From positions 62,001 to 126,000 of the forward strand of contig NZ_JAGFNP010000010.1 in the NCBI RefSeq assembly GCF_017592475.1: 64,000 nucleotides of DNA, given 5' to 3'. The DNA comes from Glycomyces niveus (GTDB taxonomy: Bacteria; Actinomycetota; Actinomycetes; Mycobacteriales; Micromonosporaceae). Below, piece by piece: positions 40,752-49,245 of the stretch (position 1 is the stretch's first letter; each line of letters begins with the position of its first letter). The position numbers were made by a program, and so were the translations under genes. The notes beneath the pieces are model-generated. The model was not told the origin of the DNA. It saw only the letters and a program-made list of their open reading frames with translations, and made no database searches.

Positions 40752-40764
40752 TCCGTCCTACCGT
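40735..40764 (+). promoter_or_regulatory. Promoter of the RNHCP gene pair, nested in the terminator loop
   Basis: A perfect TTGACA (40735-40740) lies in the loop of the preceding hairpin. TACCGT (40759-40764) follows at 18 bp. This would start an mRNA with a leader of about 260 bases. Confidence 0.6.
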
Positions 40765-41033
40765 GATCGCGGATCCGCAGATCGCGGTCCGGTGTTCGGG
40801 TCCCTTGCGGCCCTAGAAAGCAGTGTTGATGTCCCGGTGTGCGCCGAGTGCGCCTCCCCGCACCGCGTAAGACCCTGTCCGCCGCATCTCCCGTGCGGCG
40901 ATCGGGCGCGGTGCCGCAGCGTCGCCTCGCTCCGTGAACGCCTGCGCCGCAGGCGCCGGACGCGCGCGCCCTCCGAAGGCCGCTCGGCCTCTCTTGCTGT
41001 CATTCCCGATTTCCTCCAGCAAGGAGCCCCGAG
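40765..41033. other. Long leader region of the RNHCP genes
   Basis: About 270 bp, no confident gene. A 13-codon frame with one Cys codon (40829-40870) is present but unsupported. Several short GC inverted repeats occur. AAGGAG at 41021-41026 is the ribosome site of the next gene. Confidence 0.4.
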
Positions 41034-41393
41034 GTGTCGAACACCGGCAACACGCTCAAGATCCACACGTTCACCTGCGCTTGGTGCGGTCTCACCGTCA
41101 CCAGGAACGCCGCCGACGATTCGGTGCGCAACCACTGCCCGTCCTGCCTGCACTCGCGGCACGTCACCGACCATGTCGAGGGCGGGCCGAGCGACTGCGA
41201 GGGGCGGATGACCCCGATCGCCATCGCCGTCCTGCGGACCGGCGACTGGATGCTCGTCCACCGCTGCGTGCGGTGCGACGAGCTCACCTCCAATCCCGTG
41301 TGCGCGGACGACAACCAGCTCATGCTCATGCGCATGGCGGTGCGCCCGCTCGCGCAGCCGCCGTTCCCGCTCGAAGCGCTCGGCAGCCTGTAG
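41034..41393 (+). CDS. RNHCP domain protein, copy 1
   Basis: A 119-aa protein with paired cysteines. FTCAWCGLTV is at about 13-22, the name-giving RNHCPSCLHSRHV at about 32-44, DCEGRMTPIAI at about 54-64, and RCVRCDEL at about 77-84. The four Cys pairs suggest a zinc-binding fold. The family has no known function to my knowledge. GTG 41034 is placed by AAGGAG 7 bp upstream. A second copy begins 11 bp later. Confidence 0.8.
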   Translation: MSNTGNTLKIHTFTCAWCGLTVTRNAADDSVRNHCPSCLHSRHVTDHVEGGPSDCEGRMTPIAIAVLRTGDWMLVHRCVRCDELTSNPVCADDNQLMLMRMAVRPLAQPPFPLEALGSL

Positions 41394-41404
41394 GGGGTGC
41401 GACG

Positions 41405-41824
41405 ATGCCACGACGCACCAGGCCGCGCGACGACGCGCAGCGGCGCCAGCGCCACAAGGAGGTCCTGCACGCCGGCGGCGGCCACCGGGGGAACGACTTC
41501 CGCTGCGTCGGTTGCCGTCTGACCGTATCGGTGGTCGCTCCGGGGACCGCGCACCGCAACCACTGCCCGAACTGCCTCGCGAGTCTGCACGTGGACCGCC
41601 GCATCCCGGGCGACCGGGACGCGGCGTGCCGCGGGCGGATGGAGGCGGTGGCGATCTTCGCCCGTCCCGACGGCGAGTGGATGATCGTCCACCAGTGCCG
41701 CTCGTGCGGCGAGCTGAGCACGAACCGCATCGCGGGCGACGACAGCGTCGTCGCCTTGATGCGGTTGGCGCTCAAGCCGTTGCAGGACACTGAGCGGGCG
41801 AGCCGGACGCTGCTCGCCCTCTGA
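41405..41824 (+). CDS. RNHCP domain protein, copy 2
   Basis: A 139-aa paralogue of the previous gene with a basic N-terminal extension (MPRRTRPRDDAQRRQRHKE). FRCVGCRLTV, RNHCPNCLASLHVD, CRGRMEAVAIF and QCRSCGELSTN line up with copy 1. Tandem duplication is clear at the motif level, but the two differ widely elsewhere, so it is old. The basic extension and Cys pairs would suit nucleic-acid binding (inference only). Confidence 0.8.
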   Translation: MPRRTRPRDDAQRRQRHKEVLHAGGGHRGNDFRCVGCRLTVSVVAPGTAHRNHCPNCLASLHVDRRIPGDRDAACRGRMEAVAIFARPDGEWMIVHQCRSCGELSTNRIAGDDSVVALMRLALKPLQDTERASRTLLAL

Positions 41825-41872
41825 ACACCGGTTACGGCCGCCGCGTGGTGCTTCGCGCTGCGCGGCGGCCGC

Positions 41873-42334
41873 CTATGACGGTCCCATCGGGGTGAGGAAC
41901 GTCAGGGAGCCGACCGCGTCGAGGCGCGGCGGCGAGTGCAGCGGCGACGACGTGACGTCGAAGGTGCGGTGGACGCCGCGCTGCTCGATGCGCATGAGGC
42001 TGCGTTCGAGCGCGTCGGTCTGGAGGGTCTGGACGGGCGCGAGGCGGGCGAGTTCGGAGTCGACGAGCGGGTGGGCGCCGGCGGTGAAGTCGAGGAACCT
42101 GATGCCGGCGTCCAGGAAGCGCGGCATCTCGACGTCGACTGAGGGGCCGAAGCCGAGTATTCGGCGGGCGGCCCGGGAGGTGGCGACGATCCGGGTGTCG
42201 GCCGCGAGGAGCAGGCACGGGTCGGCGCTGGCGGCCACGGCGGTGCGCCAGGTGGCCAGCGCCGGATCGAGCCTCCTGCCGTCGGGTCCGGGACCGGAGT
42301 GCCGCAGCGGGATGACGAGTTCGAGTTGTGTCAA
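41873..42334 (-). CDS. Stand-alone PAS-like sensor domain protein
   Basis: A 153-aa protein. LLLAADTRIVATSRAARRILGF (about 40-61) has the look of the PAS core start. Residues after it fit one small sensory domain, without an output domain. TTG 42334 is the only start seen in a good position, and no ribosome site is clear, so the 5' end is uncertain. It is divergent from arcA with 93 bp between. Ligand and partner unknown. Confidence 0.5.
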   Translation of the reverse strand: MTQLELVIPLRHSGPGPDGRRLDPALATWRTAVAASADPCLLLAADTRIVATSRAARRILGFGPSVDVEMPRFLDAGIRFLDFTAGAHPLVDSELARLAPVQTLQTDALERSLMRIEQRGVHRTFDVTSSPLHSPPRLDAVGSLTFLTPMGPS

Positions 42335-42392
42335 TGTGGGCGTCCCGGGGGTAGTTCGTAACGCTCAGTCTGTCCACGTTAACAGAGATAAG

Positions 42393-42427
42393 TTGATCTT
42401 CGTCCCCCGCGCGTCTACCCTCAGATC
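42393..42427 (+). promoter_or_regulatory. arcA promoter, leaderless type
   Basis: TTGATC (42393-42398), a 17-bp spacer, TACCCT (42416-42421), then exactly six bases to ATG 42428. It is the clearest example of the leaderless layout in this window. Confidence 0.8.
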
Positions 42428-43648
42428 ATGAGTGCTGACGACGCGCCCGCTTTCGGTGTCGATTCCGAGGTGGGGCGCCTTCGCAGTGTCGTGCTCCACC
42501 GCCCCGGAGGCGAACTGCGCCGCTTGACCCCCCGCAACAACGGCGCGCTGCTGTTCGACGGGATCCCCTGGGTCGAACGGGCCCAGGCCGAGCACGACCG
42601 GTTCGCCGGGACGCTCCTCGAGCACGGCGTCGAGGTCCTGTACATCGGCGCGCTGCTCGCCGAGAGCCTCGAGATCCCCGAAGCCCGCGCGGCCGTGAGC
42701 GTGTCGGTCACCGCCGACCCGCGGCTGGGGCAGACGCTCGGGCGGGAGCTCGCGGCGTACCTGGCCGACCTCGAGCCCGAACGGCTCGCGGCGGTCCTGG
42801 TGGAGGGCTTGACGAAGGAGGAGTTCGGCTCCTCGACCTCGCTGCGGCACAAGATGATGCGGCCCACCGAGTTCGTGATCGACCCGCTCCCGAACATGAT
42901 GTTCACGCGGGACTCGGCCGTCTGGATCGGCGACGCGGTAGCCGTGACCAGCCTCGCGATGCCCGCACGTCGGCGCGAGACCACCCTGACCGGCCTGATC
43001 TACCACCATCACCCGCGCTTCTCCGCGGTGCCGAAGCTGTACGACCCGTCGCTCGAGCACCTCGAAGGCGGCGACGTGCTCGCGCTCGCGCCCGGCGTCC
43101 TGGCCGTCGGCGTCGGCGAGCGCACCACTCCGGCGGGCGCGGAGCGTCTGGCGCGCAAGGCGTTCGCGCACGGCCGCATCCGCACGGTGCTGGTCGTCCC
43201 GATCGCGCAGCGCCGCGCCACGATGCACCTCGACACGGTGTGCACCATGGTCGACCGCGACCGCATGGTCATGTACGCCCCGGCCGAGCAGCGCCTGGAG
43301 GCGTACACGCTCACCAGCGCCGACGGGGGCGAGACCCTGGACATCCAGGGCCCGAAGCGGTTCCTCGACGCGGCGGCCGAGGCCATCGGCGTCGACCGGA
43401 TCGAGATCATCCACACCGGCGCGCGCGACGTGGTCACCGCCGAGCGCGAGCAGTGGGACGACGGCAACAACACCCTCGCCCTCGCGCCCGGCCTCGCGGT
43501 CGCCTACGAGCGCAACACGGTCACGAACGCGCGCCTCGAACGCGCCGACATCAAGGTCATGACCATCGCCGGCTCCGAACTCGGCTCAGGCCGCGGCGGC
43601 CCGCGCTGCATGTCCTGCCCGGTCTCCCGGGACCCCCTGGGCGCGTAG
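42428..43648 (+). CDS. arcA: Arginine deiminase
   Basis: Hydrolyses arginine to citrulline and ammonia. The 406-aa protein has all guanidino-enzyme signatures. FTRDSAVWIGD is at about 159-169, the HLDTVCTMVD block at about 262-271 carries the catalytic His, and the nucleophile is Cys394 in GRGGPRCMSCP. No arcB, arcC or arcD is adjacent, so the classic ATP-yielding pathway is not encoded here. Ends in a T-tailed terminator. Confidence 0.95.
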   Translation: MSADDAPAFGVDSEVGRLRSVVLHRPGGELRRLTPRNNGALLFDGIPWVERAQAEHDRFAGTLLEHGVEVLYIGALLAESLEIPEARAAVSVSVTADPRLGQTLGRELAAYLADLEPERLAAVLVEGLTKEEFGSSTSLRHKMMRPTEFVIDPLPNMMFTRDSAVWIGDAVAVTSLAMPARRRETTLTGLIYHHHPRFSAVPKLYDPSLEHLEGGDVLALAPGVLAVGVGERTTPAGAERLARKAFAHGRIRTVLVVPIAQRRATMHLDTVCTMVDRDRMVMYAPAEQRLEAYTLTSADGGETLDIQGPKRFLDAAAEAIGVDRIEIIHTGARDVVTAEREQWDDGNNTLALAPGLAVAYERNTVTNARLERADIKVMTIAGSELGSGRGGPRCMSCPVSRDPLGA

Positions 43649-43662
43649 GCGTCTGAACACGG

Positions 43663-43698
43663 CGGAGGGTCGGATGCATCGCGTCCGGCCCTCCGTTT
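43663..43698 (+). terminator. arcA terminator (copy 1 of a repeated hairpin)
   Basis: CGGAGGGTCGGA and TCCGGCCCTCCG (43663-43674 with 43684-43695; one mismatch) are followed by TTTCG. Nearly the same sequence recurs at 45382-45418. Confidence 0.85.
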
Positions 43699-43872
43699 CG
43701 CGTGTGCAGGTGCTTTCGTCGCCGCCCTGGCGGTGGTGTCAGTCCCCTTGAGGTGCAGCCCTTTCATGTGGATTGCGAATATTGTGTACCTATCGCGTAG
43801 GCGGATGCTGTTACGCTGAGTTGCTGAACGCTTCTTCCTCCCCTCGGGGGAGCCGGCAACGCGGAAGGGCAC

Positions 43873-44193
43873 ATGAGTAAGTCTGACCCCGGACTGCATC
43901 AAGCTGACCGCCTCACCGAGAGGCAACGCGAGGTACTGGTCTGCATCGCGAAAGGGATGACCAATTCGGAGATCGCGGCACGCCTCTACCTCTCGCAGCG
44001 CTCAGTCGAGCGCGAGATCGCGAGCGCGCGCAGGGCATTGAAGGCGAAGAACCGCGAGGTGATGCTCCTGCTCGCCTTCGACCGCCGCGTGATAACCAGC
44101 GAGGATTTGAAAGTCCATTCCGAATCGCATATGAATGACGAGCATTGCGACTGCGCCGGAGGCGCAAAAAAACTCACGGATCGGCAACGGTGA
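43873..44193 (+). CDS. Small LuxR-type HTH protein
   Basis: The 106-aa protein is almost entirely a LuxR C-terminal HTH: DRLTERQREVLVCIAKGMTN, SEIAARLYLSQRSVEREIAS (about 13-53). It has no receiver or sensor domain. The tail (about 75-106) contains HCDCAGGAKK and is not conserved-looking. GGAAGG precedes the ATG. The region is less GC-rich than its neighbours, hinting at acquisition. It heads the module with the next two genes and may control them. Confidence 0.75.
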   Translation: MSKSDPGLHQADRLTERQREVLVCIAKGMTNSEIAARLYLSQRSVEREIASARRALKAKNREVMLLLAFDRRVITSEDLKVHSESHMNDEHCDCAGGAKKLTDRQR

Positions 44194-44282
44194 TGTGAGA
44201 CTGGCGGTGCACCGCCAACATGCCTTGGCGCACTTGCCACTCGCGGACGCACCTGAAAGACTGAAGTCAGTCCGGGAATCAT

Positions 44283-44702
44283 ATGGTCTGGTCGGACTAC
44301 TACCACGGTTCCAACTGCCACACGGCCAGCGCCTTCGCGGCGGCCCTCGTGCTCGTCATCACCGGCATCGGGACCGTGCTCGTGCACACCCGGCAGCACG
44401 CGCAGTGGATCTTCGCCCGCCATGTGAACGGCTGGCGGTACACGGCGGTGCACCGACTGCTCATGTCCTTCGAGCTCGGCGTCCTCCTCGTGTTGCTCGC
44501 CTGGCTGCCGTACCAGGTCTGGTCGCAGAACCGCGAGATCCACCGGATGTACGGCGAGCGGCCCCCGTTCGCGACTCCGACACTCGGCGTCCCCGAGTGG
44601 ACGTCGATGGGCCTGCTCGGGCTCGTGGCGGTCGGCGGCGTGATCGCCGCACTGGCGTTCACCCATCGCCGCGTGGTCCGCGACGGCGCGAGCGAGGCAT
44701 AG
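44283..44702 (+). CDS. Small membrane protein, possibly a DUF1430-like exporter remnant
   Basis: A 139-aa protein with three hydrophobic segments (about 14-34, 60-78, 108-128). Its amphipathic loop WIFARHVNGWRYTAVHRL resembles the end of the large permeases paired with lactococcin-972-type ABC ATPases (from memory, not searched). If so, about 500 residues of the usual permease are missing. An in-frame stop at 44262 blocks extension upstream. It ends 4 bp before the ABC gene, so they are cotranscribed. Confidence 0.55.
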   Translation: MVWSDYYHGSNCHTASAFAAALVLVITGIGTVLVHTRQHAQWIFARHVNGWRYTAVHRLLMSFELGVLLVLLAWLPYQVWSQNREIHRMYGERPPFATPTLGVPEWTSMGLLGLVAVGGVIAALAFTHRRVVRDGASEA

Positions 44703-44706
44703 CAGC

Positions 44707-45375
44707 ATGACTACCGATGGAGGCACCGCAGTGCTGGAGACCCGAACCCTGGAGATGGCCTTCGGCGAGCGAAAGCTCTGGAGCGGCCTCGACCTGCACC
44801 TGAAACCGGCGCGGATGACCGCGCTGACCGGCCCCAGCGGGTCGGGGAAGTCCACGCTGCTGAACTGCTTCGGCCTGCTCGAGAAGCCGACCGGCGGCGA
44901 GATCCGCTACGGCGACCGGGACCTCACCCGGCTCGGCCCGGGCGTGACGCGGCGGTTCCGGCGCGACGTCCTCGGCTACCTGTTCCAGAACTACGCACTG
45001 GTCGAGAACGCGACCATCGCGCAGAACCTCGACGTGGCGCTCCGCGTCCGCCGAGTGCGAGGCGGCAAGGCGCGCAGCGTCGCCGCCGATGCGCTCGAAC
45101 GAGTGGGGCTGGCGGGGCGCGACGACGAGCGGGTGAGCCGGCTGTCCGGCGGCGAACAGCAGCGGGTGGCCTTGGCCCGCCTGCTGGTCAAGCGGCCCAA
45201 GCTGGTGCTCGCCGACGAGCCGACCGGGGCCCTGGACCACGGCAACACCGAGACCGTGGTGCGGCTGCTGCGCGAGATGGCCGACGACGGAGCGTGCGTC
45301 GTGATCGCCACCCACGACGACTGGGTGCGCGACCAGTGCGACGAGGTCGTCGCCGTAGACGCTTACACGGGCTGA
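44707..45375 (+). CDS. ABC transporter ATP-binding protein
   Basis: The 222-aa ATPase has Walker A GPSGSGKST (about 42-50), Q-loop YLFQNYALVEN, signature LSGGEQQRVALARLL, Walker B LVLADEPTGALD and H-loop ATHD. All catalytic residues are intact. It is of the MacB/LolD/bacteriocin-export type. The only candidate membrane partner is the 139-aa gene just upstream. A T-tailed terminator follows. Substrate unknown; peptide export or self-immunity is inference. Confidence 0.88.
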   Translation: MTTDGGTAVLETRTLEMAFGERKLWSGLDLHLKPARMTALTGPSGSGKSTLLNCFGLLEKPTGGEIRYGDRDLTRLGPGVTRRFRRDVLGYLFQNYALVENATIAQNLDVALRVRRVRGGKARSVAADALERVGLAGRDDERVSRLSGGEQQRVALARLLVKRPKLVLADEPTGALDHGNTETVVRLLREMADDGACVVIATHDDWVRDQCDEVVAVDAYTG

Positions 45376-45381
45376 ACGGCG

Positions 45382-45418
45382 CGGAGGGCCGGACGCGATG
45401 CGTCCGGCCCTCCGTTTT
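45382..45418. terminator. Terminator after the ABC gene (copy 2 of a repeated hairpin)
   Basis: Perfect 15-bp stem CGGAGGGCCGGACGC/GCGTCCGGCCCTCCG, 3-base loop, then TTTTGC. It serves the ABC gene and faces the converging purD. It is a near copy of the arcA terminator. Confidence 0.9.
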
Positions 45419-45428
45419 GCTTGCCGCG

Positions 45429-46649
<1,221 letters not shown>

Positions 46650-46655
46650 AAGCCC

Positions 46656-46661
46656 AGTTTA
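46656..46661 (-). promoter_or_regulatory. -10 element of a probable leaderless mRNA (purD)
   Basis: TAAACT on the minus strand, six bases before GTG 46649. TTAACC at 46684-46679, 17 bp upstream, is a possible weak -35. Confidence 0.55.
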
Positions 46662-46751
46662 CGTGGCGGATACGTGCAGGTTAACCGCCACGCCGAGTGG
46701 TTCCCGCAACTCGGGACCGCCGCAGGCGGCCCGGCCGCGTGTGGGCACTGT

Positions 46752-46757
46752 CATGAT
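46752..46757 (+). promoter_or_regulatory. Possible -10 element of a leaderless mRNA (purB)
   Basis: CATGAT, six bases before GTG 46764. It is a weaker hexamer than the others, but the spacing is the same. Confidence 0.4.
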
Positions 46758-46763
46758 GGGCGC

Positions 46764-48182
46764 GTGACTGCGAATGTGCTCGCCGAGCGTTATGCCTCCG
46801 CCCCGATGCGCGACATCTGGGACCCCGTCGGCAAGATCAAGGCCGAGCGGCGCCTGTGGCTGGCCGTGCTCAAGGCCCAGCACGACCTCGGCGTGACCGT
46901 CCCCGACGGCGTGGTCGCCGCCTACGAGCGCGTCCTCGACCAGGTCGACCTCGCCTCGATCGCCGACCGCGAGCGCGTCACGAAGCACGACGTGAAGGCC
47001 CGCATCGAGGAGTTCTCCGACCTCGCCGGCCACCAGCACATCCACAAGGGCATGACCAGCCGCGACCTCACCGAGAACGTCGAGCAGATGCAGGTCCGCC
47101 AGTCGCTCGAGCTCGTGCGCGACCGCCTCGTGGCCGCGCTCGTGCGCCTCGCCGCCCGCGCGGCGCAGCACCGCGACCTCGTCATGGCCGGGCGCAGCCA
47201 CAACGTGCCCGCCCAGGCCACCACCCTCGGGAAGCGGTTTGCGACCTGGGCCGAGGAGCTCCTCGCCGCGCTCGACCGCATCGAGGACCTGCTCAAGCGC
47301 TATCCGCTGCGCGGCATCAAGGGCCCCGTGGGCACCGCGCAGGACATGCTCGACCTCTTCGACGGAGACACCGCGAAACTCGCCGAGCTCGAGACCCGCG
47401 TCGCCGCCCACCTCGGGTTCGAACGCGTCATGGACTCGGTCGGCCAGGTCTACCCGCGCTCGCTCGACTACGAGGTCGGCTCCGCGCTCGTCCAGGCCGT
47501 CGCCGGCCCCTCCTCCGCCGCGCTCACCATCCGGCTCATGGCCGGGGCCGAGCTCGCCACCGAGGGGTTCATGCCCGGCCAGGTCGGCTCGTCCGCGATG
47601 CCGCACAAGATGAACACCCGCTCCTCCGAGCGCGTCAACGGCCTCGCCGTGGTCGTGCGCGGGTACGCCGCGATGCTCGGCGAGCTCGCCGGCGACCAGT
47701 GGAACGAAGGGGACGTCTCCTGCTCGGTGGTCCGGCGCGTCGCCCTCCCCGACCTCTTCTACGCCGTCGACGGATTGTTTGAGACCTTCCTCACGATCCT
47801 CGACAACTTCGGGGCGTACCCGGCCGTCATCGGCGCCGAACTCGACCGCTACCTCCCCTTCCTGACGTCCACAAAGGTCCTCATGGCGGCCGTCAAGCAG
47901 GGCGGGGGCCGCGAAGACGCGCACGAGGCCATCAAAGAGCACGCCGTCGCCGTCGCCCGCGCCATGCGCGAGTCCGGCCAGCGCGAGAACGACCTGTTCG
48001 ACCGGCTCGCCGCCGACCCCCGCCTGCCCCTCGACCGGGCCGGGCTCGACGCGCTCGTCGCGAATCCGGGTGAATTCATCGGCGCCGCAGGCGATCAGGT
48101 GGACCGTGTAGCCGAAAGAGTGGCAATGGCGGCGAAATCGCACCCTGAGGCCGCGTCCTACCGGCCGGGAAACATCCTATGA
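46764..48182 (+). CDS. purB: Adenylosuccinate lyase
   Basis: Acts twice in purine synthesis, releasing fumarate from SAICAR and adenylosuccinate. The 472-aa protein has the superfamily signature GSSAMPHKMNTRSSERVNGL (about 275-294), HIHKGMTSRDLTEN (about 94-107) and AGRSHNVPAQATTLGKR. Start GTG 46764 follows the six-base leaderless spacing; the frame is open far upstream but noncoding. purS begins 107 bp later. purC, often found here, is absent from the window. Confidence 0.95.
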   Translation: MTANVLAERYASAPMRDIWDPVGKIKAERRLWLAVLKAQHDLGVTVPDGVVAAYERVLDQVDLASIADRERVTKHDVKARIEEFSDLAGHQHIHKGMTSRDLTENVEQMQVRQSLELVRDRLVAALVRLAARAAQHRDLVMAGRSHNVPAQATTLGKRFATWAEELLAALDRIEDLLKRYPLRGIKGPVGTAQDMLDLFDGDTAKLAELETRVAAHLGFERVMDSVGQVYPRSLDYEVGSALVQAVAGPSSAALTIRLMAGAELATEGFMPGQVGSSAMPHKMNTRSSERVNGLAVVVRGYAAMLGELAGDQWNEGDVSCSVVRRVALPDLFYAVDGLFETFLTILDNFGAYPAVIGAELDRYLPFLTSTKVLMAAVKQGGGREDAHEAIKEHAVAVARAMRESGQRENDLFDRLAADPRLPLDRAGLDALVANPGEFIGAAGDQVDRVAERVAMAAKSHPEAASYRPGNIL

Positions 48183-48289
48183 CTCGCTGTGACCTGGCAC
48201 CGTCCTCGTAGCTCGGCGCTGGCCCTGGTCAGGGCCGGTGAATATGCTTGCCCTGTTGTCCCGTCCATGTGACCGACAGGAGTGCGCCC

Positions 48290-48550
48290 GTGGCCCGTGT
48301 AGTGGTCGACGTGATGCTGAAGTCCGAAATCCTCGACCCCCAGGGCGAGGCCGTCCTCGGGGCGCTGCCGCGCCTCGGCGTGAACGACGTGTCGTCGGTG
48401 CGGATCGGCAAGCGCGTCGAGATCGAGTTCGACGAGAACGCCCAGAACGTCGAGGAGCAGTCGCGCGTGATCGCCGACCAGCTCCTGGCCAACCCGGTCA
48501 TCGAGAACTTCTCGGTGACCGTAGAGCGCAGCCCGATCGAGGGCGCATGA
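48290..48550 (+). CDS. purS: Phosphoribosylformylglycinamidine synthase subunit PurS
   Basis: An 86-aa scaffold subunit of the three-part FGAM synthase. It reads ARVVVDVMLKSEILDPQGEA, with RLGVNDVSSVRIGKRVEIEF following. ACAGGAG lies 7 bp before GTG 48290. Its stop overlaps the purQ ATG. Its size and order with purQ and the short purL fit the Gram-positive type complex. Confidence 0.95.
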   Translation: MARVVVDVMLKSEILDPQGEAVLGALPRLGVNDVSSVRIGKRVEIEFDENAQNVEEQSRVIADQLLANPVIENFSVTVERSPIEGA

Positions 48551-49245
48551 GCGCGCGCGTCGGGGTCGTGACCTTCCCCGGCTCGCTCGACGACCGGGAC
48601 GCCGCCCGCGCGGTGCGCCTGGCAGGGGGCGAACCGGTCGGCCTGTGGCACGACGACGCCGCCCTCGGGCAGGTCGACGCCGTGTTCCTGCCGGGCGGGT
48701 TCTCCTACGGGGACGCGCTGCGCTGCGGCGCGATCGCCCGCTTCTCGCAGGTGATGGACACCGTGAAGGCCGCCGCTGCCCAGGGGATGCCCGTCCTCGG
48801 GGTGTGCAACGGCTTCCAGGTGCTGTGCGAGTCGCACCTGCTGCCGGGTGCGCTCGTGCGCAACGCCCACCTGCGCTACCGCAACCGTCCCGCGCGCCTG
48901 CGTGTCGAGACCTCTCGCACCGCGTGGACCCGCCTCTACGAGCCGGGCGCCGAAGTAGTGTTCCCCGCCAAGCACGGCGAGGGCCGGTACGTCGCCGACG
49001 AGGCCGTCCTCGACCGGCTCGAGGAGGAGGGCCGCGTGGTCTTCCGGTACCTCGACAACCCGAACGGGTCGATGCGCGACATCGCCGGCGTCACGAACGA
49101 GGCCGGGAACGTCGTGGGCCTCATGCCCCACCCCGAGCACGCCGTCGACGAGCTGACCGGCCCGTCGAACGACGGCCTCGGGATCGTCGCCTCCGTCCTG
49201 GCCCACCTCACCGGGGCCGCCGACACCAGTGGAGTCAGCCGATGA
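48547..49245 (+). CDS. purQ: Phosphoribosylformylglycinamidine synthase subunit PurQ
   Basis: The glutaminase subunit (232 aa), which supplies ammonia to PurL. The nucleophile is in VLGVCNGFQVLCE (about 78-90), and the His-Glu pair is in LMPHPEHAVDEL (about 196-207). The oxyanion strand is FLPGGFSYGDALR. It overlaps purS upstream (ATGA) and purL downstream (ATGA), so the three subunits are translated together. Confidence 0.96.
   Translation: MSARVGVVTFPGSLDDRDAARAVRLAGGEPVGLWHDDAALGQVDAVFLPGGFSYGDALRCGAIARFSQVMDTVKAAAAQGMPVLGVCNGFQVLCESHLLPGALVRNAHLRYRNRPARLRVETSRTAWTRLYEPGAEVVFPAKHGEGRYVADEAVLDRLEEEGRVVFRYLDNPNGSMRDIAGVTNEAGNVVGLMPHPEHAVDELTGPSNDGLGIVASVLAHLTGAADTSGVSR

Noticed and set aside
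40829..40870. 13-codon Cys-containing leader peptide ahead of the RNHCP genes
   Set aside because: Weak ribosome site, only one Cys codon and no antiterminator pair seen.
44135..44282. Short ATG frame running from the LuxR end into the small membrane protein
   Set aside because: It is out of frame with the hydrophobic segments and its later part is Arg/Ala-rich shadow sequence.
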